From: a virus
Reading direction: 5' to 3' (one strand)
Virus record (IMG/VR): IMGVR_UViG_3300031673_000019
Coordinates: 1 to 64,000 of that record
Length of the DNA: 64,000 nt
The notes under the pieces are model-generated. The model had not been told where the DNA came from and ran no database searches. It was given only the letters and a program-made list of their open reading frames with translations. Below are positions 17,047-24,368 of this stretch, in pieces; the stretch's first letter is position 1, and each line of letters begins with the position of its first letter. A program made the translations under genes and the position numbers.

Positions 17047-17529
17047 ATGTCTGTTAGCGTAGTGATCACGAATCTTTCCGCGTCGCCTGTCTCGCTGAGC
17101 GACCTGTACGTAACCCTTGGCGCAACAGGGTCGGCCACGGAGGCCGTGACGATTACTCGTAGCGTTTCCGAGCTGGACTCGATGAACGCGCTCAAGGAGC
17201 TTGTCAGCGCTGGCACTGTCAGTGTGGTCCCGACGCAGTCGGGGTCGAATGTGGACCTTTTGTCCGTGCCGCTTGAGCAGCATGGCGTTGAGGCCGCCCT
17301 CGACGTTGGGTCGATCGCCCTACTAACGGCCACCATTACGTTTGCGGAGCCATTTCCGGCAGGTGTTGTGCCTGTGGTGACGCTGTGCGTGGACAAGACC
17401 GACGGGCCCGATGCGCGCGGTGAAGTCTGGGTGCAGGACATCACCAATGCTGGGTTTGATTACTACTACGATGTGACGACGGCGGATGCCGGCGCCACGA
17501 ACGACCTCAACTGGAAGGCTACCTACTAG
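17047..17529 (+). CDS. Beta-rich protein with H-type lectin-like C-terminus
   Basis: A 160-residue product follows an ACAGGAG site. Residues 1-65 form a small beta-helix module beginning VVITNLSASPVSL with SVSELDSMNALKELVSAGTV. Residues about 95-160 fit the H-type lectin pattern: ITFAEPFPAGVVPVVTL, an EVWVQDITNAGFDYYY segment and a final LNWKATY strand. H-type lectin domains bind sugars. It lies between the sheath and tube genes, an unusual place for an adhesin, so it could decorate the tail surface. The N-terminal module resembles the N-terminus of the tubulin-like protein at 45422 and the small protein at 56725. Confidence 0.65.
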   Translation: MSVSVVITNLSASPVSLSDLYVTLGATGSATEAVTITRSVSELDSMNALKELVSAGTVSVVPTQSGSNVDLLSVPLEQHGVEAALDVGSIALLTATITFAEPFPAGVVPVVTLCVDKTDGPDARGEVWVQDITNAGFDYYYDVTTADAGATNDLNWKATY

Positions 17530-17590
17530 CATTCGCGCTGATACTTCCAGCGTGATACGGTAGGATCCATCCATTACGTGAGGGGCATCT

Positions 17591-18157
17591 ATGGCTCGAC
17601 CGAAATCTACTGACTTCCTGCACAACTTTCGATTCCACGTTCTTGTGCAGGGCTTTGGCGAAGCTGGTGACACGCAGCTGAAGACGGGCGGCACCAAGCC
17701 AGACGCCGGCTTCAATTCGGTCAGCACGCCTGAGGCCCAGCACGACGCGGTGGAGTATCGCGAGGGGCACTACATCTATACCCAGAAGTACGTTGGTATT
17801 CCGACGATTTCGGATATCAGTCTGCAGCGCGGGGTCGCGCTTCAGGACGGCACCTTCTGGGCGTGGATGAAGGACGTCATCGAGGGCAACGCTGAGTATC
17901 GTGCGGACGTGAGCATCTATCACTTCCACCGTGACTCGAAGCCGAACACCTCGACGATCCCTGGCTCCCCGAATACGCAGCAGTCGATCATTGCTGGACC
18001 GGATGACCCTGGCCTTATCGAGTATCGATTGGGCCAGGCTTTTCCGATTCGTCACAAGGTGGCAAGCGACTTGGACGCGACAGCCAGCGAGGTGGCTATC
18101 CAGGACATTGACCTTGCCATCGAGCACTTCGACGTCATCGACCACGGCCCAGCGTGA
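17591..18157 (+). CDS. Tail tube protein (gp19-like)
   Basis: A 188-residue product. Family features are the N-terminal FRFHVLVQGFGEAGDTQLK-type strand, the central segment VEYREGHYIYTQKYVGIPTISDISLQRG, GTFWAWMKDV and the C-terminal strand ASEVAIQDIDLAIEHFDVI. The tube proteins stack as hexameric rings inside the sheath and form the conduit for DNA. It lies immediately downstream of the lectin-like gene, after a small hairpin (17536-17552) and a GAGGGG ribosome site. Length is typical of the family. Confidence 0.88.
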   Translation: MARPKSTDFLHNFRFHVLVQGFGEAGDTQLKTGGTKPDAGFNSVSTPEAQHDAVEYREGHYIYTQKYVGIPTISDISLQRGVALQDGTFWAWMKDVIEGNAEYRADVSIYHFHRDSKPNTSTIPGSPNTQQSIIAGPDDPGLIEYRLGQAFPIRHKVASDLDATASEVAIQDIDLAIEHFDVIDHGPA

Positions 18158-18169
18158 TACGTTGAGGCC

Positions 18170-18883
18170 GTGAGTCGAAAGCGGCTAGACGACTACCTCC
18201 AGAGTCATCTCTTCTGGGCGTTTGATGCGACCCAGAGCAATGGGATCCCCGTGTTTAACCCGCTCTTCGGGTTCTCTAGGATCACGTCGCCTGAGATTAA
18301 TCTGGAGGTAGAGCAGTTCAAAGACGGGACGTTTCTGTATAACCGTTCCGTCGTGAAGGCTGGATCGGCGTCGTCCGTCATGTTTGAACGGGCGGCGTCT
18401 ATGTTTGATTCGGACTTCTACGACTGGATCATTCTTGCGCTTCACGGCAACAAGGACTTTGAGGCCGCCGGAACGCTTGGCAAGATAGCTTCGTTCGGTG
18501 CGAATGCGCTAACAGGCGGTGGAAGGTCGAACCCGCGAAGAAGCCTGCTGATCATACAGTTCACTCGGATCAATATGAGTGATCCGAGCCCGGTCAACGC
18601 CGTGAACGGCGTAGCTGCTGCGGCTGCTATTGGTGGCATCCTAGGGTCGAGCGTCTCAGGCGCTCTCACAGGGGGCGGCTTGGCCGCCGCATTCATGTTC
18701 GGCCTGGGCCCCTTCGAGTTTGCGAAGAGGCTGCCCGGTAGAGCATGGCTGCTTCATGATTGCCTGCCGTTGCGATATAAGTCGGCGTCTGATTTTGATG
18801 CGAACTCGGGGCAGGTCTCTATGCAGGAGATCGAGGTACAGCCAGAATATATTGAGGAGTACAGTCTCGGGATCAAACCATAA
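18170..18883 (+). CDS. Second tube-type protein with a hydrophobic Gly-rich insert
   Basis: GTG at 18170 after TTGAGG gives 237 residues. It shares the tube-family plan: an N-terminal beta segment with GTFLYNRSVVKAG, a YDWIILALHGN segment, and C-terminal YKSASDFDANSGQVSMQEIEV. Residues about 148-180 are an Ala-Gly-rich hydrophobic insert (AAAAAIGGILGSSVSGAL) unusual for a tube protein. It may be a minor tube, initiator or cap component. A role in the membrane is conceivable because of the insert, but this is inference. Confidence 0.65.
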   Translation: MSRKRLDDYLQSHLFWAFDATQSNGIPVFNPLFGFSRITSPEINLEVEQFKDGTFLYNRSVVKAGSASSVMFERAASMFDSDFYDWIILALHGNKDFEAAGTLGKIASFGANALTGGGRSNPRRSLLIIQFTRINMSDPSPVNAVNGVAAAAAIGGILGSSVSGALTGGGLAAAFMFGLGPFEFAKRLPGRAWLLHDCLPLRYKSASDFDANSGQVSMQEIEVQPEYIEEYSLGIKP

Positions 18884-18893
18884 GAGGTGACTG

Positions 18894-19094
18894 ATGGGCC
18901 GGTCTAAGGATGAGCTGTTTCAGATTGCAATAGGTGCTCGGGCCAGCCTTGACGTGATTAAACTTGATGACATGTCCGTTCTGTTTGTTATCTCGGAACG
19001 AGAAGACATCCAGCGTCGGACCGTGGTTCAGATCAGCAAGGAAGACGCGATCAACCTCGTGAAGTTCATCGTAGGGATTGAGGAAAAGCAATGA
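18894..19094 (+). CDS. Small unknown protein
   Basis: A 66-residue product with an AAGAGGTGACTG ribosome region before its ATG. The C-terminal helix KEDAINLVKFIVGIEEK follows a short beta segment. No family was recognised. The ATGA overlap with the next gene suggests translational coupling. It is located between the tube genes and the chaperone, so a tail-assembly role is possible. Confidence 0.55.
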   Translation: MGRSKDELFQIAIGARASLDVIKLDDMSVLFVISEREDIQRRTVVQISKEDAINLVKFIVGIEEKQ

Positions 19095-19279
19095 GCAGCG
19101 AATGGAATACGCCGGATATTGAAGGCATGCTTGCGGCCCTTGCCCAGGGCACGCAGTCCTCGGATGAAGTGTGGAGCAATGGCGTTGAGCTGGCCGGGGG
19201 GCACCAAACGGGGCCAGGAGAGCACGTCGTGGGCGATATCCAATGGCTAACGCCGGACGATCTAGACTGGTTCAGATAG
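19091..19279 (+). CDS. Small acidic unknown protein
   Basis: A 62-residue acidic product starts in the ATGA overlap with the previous gene. It has many Trp (EWNTPDIEG, DIQWLTPDDLDWFR) and no recognised domain. It is followed by a hairpin-rich gap. Confidence 0.55.
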   Translation: MSSEWNTPDIEGMLAALAQGTQSSDEVWSNGVELAGGHQTGPGEHVVGDIQWLTPDDLDWFR

Positions 19280-19299
19280 AGCCATATCGAACGTAATAT

Positions 19300-19359
19300 C
19301 TCCAGGAGTCTTCACCTGGAGCTTGACATAGCTATCCAGCTAGAGGTATGGCTGGATAG
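19300..19359 (+). promoter_or_regulatory. Two hairpins before the HNH-like gene, second one around the start region
   Basis: CTCCAGG (19300-19306) pairs with CCTGGAG (19315-19321). CTATCCAGC (19332-19340) pairs with GCTGGATAG (19351-19359), with a GAGGT sequence and an ATG in the 10-base loop. The ATG opens only a 3-codon frame ending TAG. The likely start of the next gene, GTG at 19361, lies just after the second stem. The arrangement could restrain translation of the gene; this is inferred. Confidence 0.5.
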
Positions 19360-19360
19360 C

Positions 19361-19948
19361 GTGGATCGAAAAGAGCCCAAGGTCATCGTCTTCGAGCCGC
19401 ATCCGGGGCCGATGTCGGACGTGTCCGACCTGAGGGATTGGAAGACGAAGGTACTGGCCCGTGACGCGGGGCGCTGCGTCAACTGTGGGTCGGGAGAAAA
19501 GGTCGCGGCGTGTTTTGTGATCCCTCCTGAGGTGGGCGGCCACCTTCGGGTCAGCAATGGGGTCTCGATATGCCGGTCGTGCAGGCTTGCGGCTGATAGC
19601 ACGCGCGTTCTGCCCCAGCGTATCGATAACAAGACGCCGATCAACTTTCTGATCAGCAGCACGTTGCATCGCAGCGTGCATCAGTACGTGCGCAATGGCT
19701 CGAAGTTCGGCAGCGTTTCTGCGCTGATGCGAGCGATGATCGCCAGTTTGATTACGCAGCCTGAGCAGTACGAGGACCTCACCTTGTGGCAGGACGAGGG
19801 GTCCGACGTCAAGGTGAACGGCTGGGTTGATGGGCAGCAATACGAGGTGTTCAAGGGCATGTGCCGTGCCCGCGGCATCAGCTACACGGACGCCCTCAAG
19901 GGGCTGCTGTTGGTAGCCGTGGAAGGGTACGACGTTGGCAAGCACTAG
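19361..19948 (+). CDS. HNH-like protein with degenerate catalytic residues
   Basis: The 195-residue product has the HNH/zinc-ribbon layout: WKTKVLARDAGRCVNCGSGEK, then an AACFVIPPE segment, NGVSICRSCRLAAD. The two CxxC pairs fit a structural zinc site, but the usual first catalytic His (A-H-I-x-P position) reads Cys-Phe and the last His after the second CxxC reads Arg. Nuclease activity is therefore doubtful. The C-terminus is helical. HNH-like genes in phage structural regions are often mobile; here it sits between tail genes and is preceded by hairpins. GTG start chosen since no ATG is in frame. Confidence 0.55.
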   Translation: MDRKEPKVIVFEPHPGPMSDVSDLRDWKTKVLARDAGRCVNCGSGEKVAACFVIPPEVGGHLRVSNGVSICRSCRLAADSTRVLPQRIDNKTPINFLISSTLHRSVHQYVRNGSKFGSVSALMRAMIASLITQPEQYEDLTLWQDEGSDVKVNGWVDGQQYEVFKGMCRARGISYTDALKGLLLVAVEGYDVGKH

Positions 19949-19960
19949 GATGAGGTTCTG

Positions 19961-20737
19961 ATGAATCCTGAAGTAGAGAAATCGAAGCCATCCCTCGACG
20001 AGTTCGAGCTTCCGTGTGGCTACCTGGACCGTGACGGGAACCTTCACACGTCGGTGACCGTGAGGGAGTTGACAGGGGAGGAAGAGGAAATCCTTGCCAC
20101 CCGCAACATGTCTCCGATCAAGAAGATCAATCGGATCTTAGCTCGCTGCACCGAGTCCATCGGTGCCGTCCAGGGAAGCCTCGTTGACACGGTTATCCCT
20201 GACTTGACTCAGGGCGACCGCGTGTTTTTGCTGATAGCAATCCGCCGGGCGAGCCTTGGCAACGACATGCCAGTGCTTACGAAATGCCCAGGCTGCGAGC
20301 GGGAGTCGAGGTTCATCTTCGACCTGTCCGAACTTGAGGTTAAGCCTATGCCAGACCCTCTCGTCCGCTTTTACGACCTGGAGCTGCCGAAGTCGGGGCA
20401 AAAGGTGCGGATGAAGGTGTTGACGGGGCGAGGCGAGGAAGCCATCAGCAAGGCGTCCAACAAGGGCGTGGACATCGTCTCAACGGCGATCTTCGTTCGC
20501 ATCGACTCCCTCAATGACAAGCCAGCCACGATCAAAGACCTGAAGTCGCTCTCGCTGTCCGACCGAAACTTCCTAAGAGAGTCATGGGAAGATCACGAAG
20601 GCGGCGTCGACACAACCCTCGAAATCGAATGCCCTAGCTGCTCCCGCGAGTACGAGACGGAGTTGGATATTTCCCAGCAGGGTTTTTTCAACCCCTCGGC
20701 GACGTTAAAGAACTGGAAGACCAAATATTCTTTCTGA
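19961..20737 (+). CDS. Tail assembly chaperone, upstream frame (lambda G analogue)
   Basis: The 258-residue product precedes the tape measure gene, the classic position for tail chaperones. It has two CxxC pairs (CPGC near residue 111 and CPSC near 226) that could form a zinc ribbon. A T TTT TTC heptamer at 20683-20689, in frame, would allow a -1 shift into the downstream frame, giving a longer chaperone of 308 residues. The protein resembles the T4 gp26/gp51-type baseplate-hub assembly group in its zinc motifs; the exact family is uncertain. It ends with a TGATG overlap onto the second frame. Confidence 0.75.
   Translation: MNPEVEKSKPSLDEFELPCGYLDRDGNLHTSVTVRELTGEEEEILATRNMSPIKKINRILARCTESIGAVQGSLVDTVIPDLTQGDRVFLLIAIRRASLGNDMPVLTKCPGCERESRFIFDLSELEVKPMPDPLVRFYDLELPKSGQKVRMKVLTGRGEEAISKASNKGVDIVSTAIFVRIDSLNDKPATIKDLKSLSLSDRNFLRESWEDHEGGVDTTLEIECPSCSREYETELDISQQGFFNPSATLKNWKTKYSF
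20683..20689 (+). promoter_or_regulatory. Slippery heptamer T TTT TTC for -1 frameshifting
   Basis: The heptamer lies in zero frame as ...GGT TTT TTC AAC. After a -1 shift the reading continues CAA CCC CTC and remains open through 20886. It fits the consensus X XXY YYZ. This is the region where lambda-like and many other phages shift between the two tail chaperone frames. Confidence 0.75.
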
Positions 20738-20886
20738 TGGAGAGTTGGCGGGGGCTAACGTACGAATCGATCATGAAGATGCCTGCGACGCGTCGCATAC
20801 GGATGATTATCAAGAAGAGCGACTTAGAGACAGAGCGGCGTCGCAACGAGGAACGGTCCCTCTCTCGCGCGAAGCGAGGAAGGTAG
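20737..20886 (+). CDS. Tail assembly chaperone, downstream frame (lambda T analogue), reached by -1 shift
   Basis: The frame opens upstream of 20689 and, read from the slip site, gives a 65-residue extension (QPLGDVKELEDQIFFLMESW, then GLTYESIMKMPATRRIRMII). From its own ATG at 20737, overlapping the previous stop as TGATG, it gives 49 residues. The LTYESIMKMPATRR pattern is like the T domain of tail chaperones. The frame is in the -1 register relative to the upstream gene, exactly what a slip at 20683 requires. A shift fusion of 308 residues is the likely product; a separate 49-residue protein is an alternative. Confidence 0.7.
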   Translation: MESWRGLTYESIMKMPATRRIRMIIKKSDLETERRRNEERSLSRAKRGR

Positions 20887-20915
20887 CACCTGCGCAAACG
20901 CTTGCGTGAGAAGGC

Positions 20916-20952
20916 AAAACGGGGGCATGGCGGATGCTATGCCCCCGTTTTT
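20916..20952 (+). terminator. Rho-independent terminator after the tail chaperone
   Basis: CGGGGGCAT (20920-20928) pairs with ATGCCCCCG (20939-20947), flanked by AAAA and a TTTTT run. The stem can be extended by the A/T flanks. It separates the sheath-to-chaperone transcript from the tape measure transcript. Confidence 0.92.
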
Positions 20953-21023
20953 CATGGAGTGGAACCGATCTGGGATTTGCGATACTCTCAGCTCTACCTC
21001 ACGCGGTAGGTAGGCTCAGGGTG

Positions 21024-21068
21024 ATGGCAGCGACGATCGTCTGGCAAGAAAGTCGGGTAACGAGATGA
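21024..21068 (+). CDS. Possible 14-codon leader overlapping the tape measure start
   Basis: ATG at 21024 (preceded by GTG at 21021 and a CAGGG) encodes MAATIVWQESRVTR and its TGA overlaps the tape measure ATG as ATGA at 21065-21068. The tape measure gene has only a weak site of its own (GGTAACGAG), so coupled translation from the leader would explain its start. It is short and could be chance. Confidence 0.35.
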   Translation: MAATIVWQESRVTR

Positions 21069-24046
21069 ACTTCCTCGGGCTAGGGCTCAACTTCAGCTCA
21101 CAAGACAAAGGCCTGAAGGGGTCGATCACCGACATCACTGCCGGGATGACCAACATCACGAAGTCCATCGTGAGCGCCTCCGTTGCCTCAGCCAAGATGG
21201 TGCTCAAGCCACCGAATTTTGGCCCAGCGGTTGCGATGGCCCAGCACCTTGCCAGCGACGTCAAGGTTACTACCACATGGTTCGAAGCGTTCGGTGTACA
21301 GGTTGACAAGGTCACTAGCTCGACAATGGCCGGCCTGAACCTAACAGACAAGCAGCTCAAAGCGAACCAGCGAGAGGTGAGCCGAACAGCGTTCGCGATG
21401 AACATTGACATCGGGACTGTGACGGACTCGATGACTGCACTCGCTCAGTCCGGCGTCAAGGCGTCTGAGGTTGGCTTTAAATCCTTCCAGGAATTCCAGA
21501 AGGTCATGACAGTGACCGGGACGGACAGCAAGCAGTTCGCAGCAACGCTTGCTGGAATGGGCAATCAGCTGGAGTTCACAGGGGATGAGATAGGTAAGCT
21601 CCTCAAGCACCAGGCCGCGCTGGGGAAAAAGTTCAACCGTGGCCGCGAGTCGATTAGCAGCTTCTCCTCGTCGATGGAGCTGCTGCTCCAGCACGCCGCG
21701 AGATTCCCGGAGACGTTTACGAAAGCTGATGTTGTCAGCTTCGTTCAGGGCACTGAGATCGCAGCGGGCGCTTTGATGAAAATCGGCGCGACGGCGGATG
21801 AGGCAACGCAGACATCTCAGAAGTTGACGGAACAGCTGCTGAAGGGGCAGCAGGGTGTTGCCGACGTTCTGTCTGGCGTTTCAGACAACCTGGGTATTGA
21901 CATGAAAACGTTGCTGACGCACTTCGGCGGCAGCACTGAGAAGGCTTTTGAGTTGCTGTCTAAGTCGCCTGATGAGTTCATTGGGAAAATTGGCGAGGTC
22001 ACTGCCCAGGCGAGAAAGATGGGTGCGACTGACGCTCAGCTCGATATGTTCCGTTCTCAGATGGAGCAGACGTTTGGAACGGGCGTTCTCCGTGCCATCA
22101 ATAACTACGATCAGCTGGGTGAGCATTTGGCGGATGGGCGCAAGGAGATCAAGCTCACGGGTGATGAGGTGACAGACCTGGCAAAGAAGCAGAAGGATGG
22201 TCGCACAGCTGCGGAGCGGTTCAACCTTATTCAAGATCGGATGGTCACTGATTGGAAGAGAATCAATGGCGTGATGTCCGATCAGGAGTTCCTGAAGTCG
22301 TACAAGCGGCAGACGGAAGATCTGACCAAGACGCTTACGAAGTGGGCTGGTAAGGGCGGCATCGTAGGCACTGCAACCAAAAAGCTCATTGAGTTTCGGA
22401 CGTTTGGTATTGGCGGCGCACTGGGGGCCGGCAGCGAGATGGGGCTGATGCTGTCCGAGATGTTCAAGCAGTTTCAGCCGATCTTAGCTGTCCTTCCTGG
22501 CATCGCTGCGGCCTTTGCGGCGCTGGCAAGTCCCGTCGTGCTGGTAGCTGCGGCTATCGCTGGCATCACGTTTGCCATCAAGGACTTGTCGAGCGGCGGC
22601 GACAGTATCATTCGTCCGTTCCTTGACCGTCTGTCGACGGATGGGCCGATGCTGCTGGACAAGCTGTTTGGGTGGTTTGAGGAGTCGCTGACGAAGGTCG
22701 CGAATTTGATTGTGGAAGTCTGGTCTACGGTAGACTGGGCTGCGGTGGGCGACTACTTAGGGATGATGTTCACTAAGATCATGGATTGGCTTGCCAAGAT
22801 GATCTTAAATCTCTTCAGCAAGATGCTCGATTTCGTCGCGTTCTTTCATTCGCTTGATTGGACCGCGATCGGCAAGGCCGTCGGGCGTGGCCTGGGCAAG
22901 GCTATTTCATGGGCGTTTGGCTTCGTCTATGACTTGGTCAAAATAGCCCTCGACCGACTCCCCGGGCTGGTTGTGTCTGGCATGCAGGCACTCGCGAAGT
23001 TTGTGTGGGGATTCGTTGGCGACCTGTATGCCGAGGTGGTCGACAAAGTGTCCGAGATGCTCGACTTCTTCGATAGCGACTCGGTGGGGGTCAAGGACGA
23101 GATTACGGCGGCGCGAGCTGCCGTGGCTCAGGGGAAGACGCCTGAGCAGGCGGAGAAGGAGAAGGCGGCGGCGCATTCGGCGGCGCAGCGCAGCGAGATG
23201 GAGAAGCTCAACGCGGAGGCGATGGAGCTGACGAAGAAGGGCGTGGACGACCAGGTGGACGTGATGATCAAGAGCGTGGAGGCTCGTGGCACCGACGTCG
23301 CTGGCATGACGGAATCGATTGCAGGGATTAACCCGCGCCATTTCAAGCGCAACGTGCGGGTCATCGAGAAGGAGTTCGTGGGTTTCATGGAGACCATGGA
23401 AGGCACCGCGAAGAACCTGGTGAATGCCACGAGCAAGTCGCTGGACAAGTTCTGGGAGACGTCTCAGAAGGGATGGCAAAACCAGACTGATCTGATCAGG
23501 CGGTGGGCAGCGGATGCCGGTGTGCACATTCAGAAATACTGGACGTCGTCGATCTTCGAGTCCGCGAAGGCGATGTACGAGATGCAAAAGATGGTCACAG
23601 CAATGTTCGACCACCTGAAGGTCCTGTCCAGCACGTTCAATATAATGGACATCCTTGCGTCCCCGGATCAGATCACACAGTGGGCAAACATGGTCGTGGC
23701 CGCACTCGCGAACGCCTTCCGGTCGGGTGCACACATGGATGCGATGTTCTCCGCGTCGTACCAGAGAGCCCTCCAGACGGCCGTTCAGATGCAGAACCAG
23801 GCCGGGCCTGCAACTCCAGGGGTGACGCCCAGTGCATCCCCTATCGTCCGTGACCCGGAGGCGCGCTCAGCGGCAGAGGCTCTCTCAGCGGCATTGAACA
23901 CGCCGAGCTGGACGCAGGAGGGTATCATTGTGGACAACCTGAAGAAGCAGACGGAGCTTCTTCAGAAAGTGCACGTCGCGATAAGCGCTAACCGTACGAC
24001 GCGTCCCGCGAAGACCATTAATGCCAATACGGGCGGGGTGGACTAA
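21065..24046 (+). CDS. Tail tape measure protein
   Basis: The 993-residue product follows the chaperone and its terminator. It shows typical tape measure composition: long helices with periodic Ala, Gln and Lys, and a membrane-like segment around residues 472-508 (PGIAAAFAALASPVVLVAAA). The C-terminal third is a long charged helix. The protein sets tail length and is ejected with the DNA; at about 0.15 nm per residue its length predicts a tail near 150 nm, a rule of thumb. No peptidase or lysozyme motif was recognised. Confidence 0.92.
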   Translation: MNFLGLGLNFSSQDKGLKGSITDITAGMTNITKSIVSASVASAKMVLKPPNFGPAVAMAQHLASDVKVTTTWFEAFGVQVDKVTSSTMAGLNLTDKQLKANQREVSRTAFAMNIDIGTVTDSMTALAQSGVKASEVGFKSFQEFQKVMTVTGTDSKQFAATLAGMGNQLEFTGDEIGKLLKHQAALGKKFNRGRESISSFSSSMELLLQHAARFPETFTKADVVSFVQGTEIAAGALMKIGATADEATQTSQKLTEQLLKGQQGVADVLSGVSDNLGIDMKTLLTHFGGSTEKAFELLSKSPDEFIGKIGEVTAQARKMGATDAQLDMFRSQMEQTFGTGVLRAINNYDQLGEHLADGRKEIKLTGDEVTDLAKKQKDGRTAAERFNLIQDRMVTDWKRINGVMSDQEFLKSYKRQTEDLTKTLTKWAGKGGIVGTATKKLIEFRTFGIGGALGAGSEMGLMLSEMFKQFQPILAVLPGIAAAFAALASPVVLVAAAIAGITFAIKDLSSGGDSIIRPFLDRLSTDGPMLLDKLFGWFEESLTKVANLIVEVWSTVDWAAVGDYLGMMFTKIMDWLAKMILNLFSKMLDFVAFFHSLDWTAIGKAVGRGLGKAISWAFGFVYDLVKIALDRLPGLVVSGMQALAKFVWGFVGDLYAEVVDKVSEMLDFFDSDSVGVKDEITAARAAVAQGKTPEQAEKEKAAAHSAAQRSEMEKLNAEAMELTKKGVDDQVDVMIKSVEARGTDVAGMTESIAGINPRHFKRNVRVIEKEFVGFMETMEGTAKNLVNATSKSLDKFWETSQKGWQNQTDLIRRWAADAGVHIQKYWTSSIFESAKAMYEMQKMVTAMFDHLKVLSSTFNIMDILASPDQITQWANMVVAALANAFRSGAHMDAMFSASYQRALQTAVQMQNQAGPATPGVTPSASPIVRDPEARSAAEALSAALNTPSWTQEGIIVDNLKKQTELLQKVHVAISANRTTRPAKTINANTGGVD

Positions 24047-24050
24047 GTAG

Positions 24051-24365
24051 ATGCCCGTCAATATACGAAGCTCGTCGCGACTGTCGTTCGGTAAGCTACT
24101 ACTGATTGACGGGGTTGAGCATTGGGACACGCTCGTGCTACCTGATCAGTCGCCTAGATCTGACGACATTATCCATGTTGTGTCGTCGGCCGACAGGATT
24201 GATCTGATAGCCTACAGGTATTACCAAGATGCTTCCTTGTGGTGGATCATAGCTTGGGCGAACGACATGGAAGTTCTTCCGACAGACTTGAACGCGAATG
24301 ATGAGATTCGGATCCCTTCCAAGTCGTATGTCGAGCAGGCGTTCCTGAACAGGAAGCGAAGGTAG
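24051..24365 (+). CDS. LysM-like baseplate protein (gp53/gpX-type)
   Basis: A 104-residue product. The central segment (DRIDLIAYRYYQDASLWWII, AWANDMEVLPTDLNANDEIRIP) fits the LysM-like domain found in T4 gp53 and Mu gp43-type baseplate proteins, including the Trp pair and the terminal R-I-P. It is placed between the tape measure and hub genes as expected. Such proteins connect hub and wedges. Confidence 0.8.
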   Translation: MPVNIRSSSRLSFGKLLLIDGVEHWDTLVLPDQSPRSDDIIHVVSSADRIDLIAYRYYQDASLWWIIAWANDMEVLPTDLNANDEIRIPSKSYVEQAFLNRKRR

Positions 24366-24368
24366 CCG

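Noticed and set aside
845-20905. Near-identical 22-base words (cctgcgcaaac-x-cttgcgtga) at 845 and 20889
   Set aside because: One lies in coding sequence of the portal and one in an intergenic gap; each contains a small hairpin. Only two copies were noted, so chance similarity cannot be excluded.
20953-21020. Promoter with GATACT near 20978
   Set aside because: The extended -10-like TGCGATACT has no matching -35 at the right distance, so no promoter was called.
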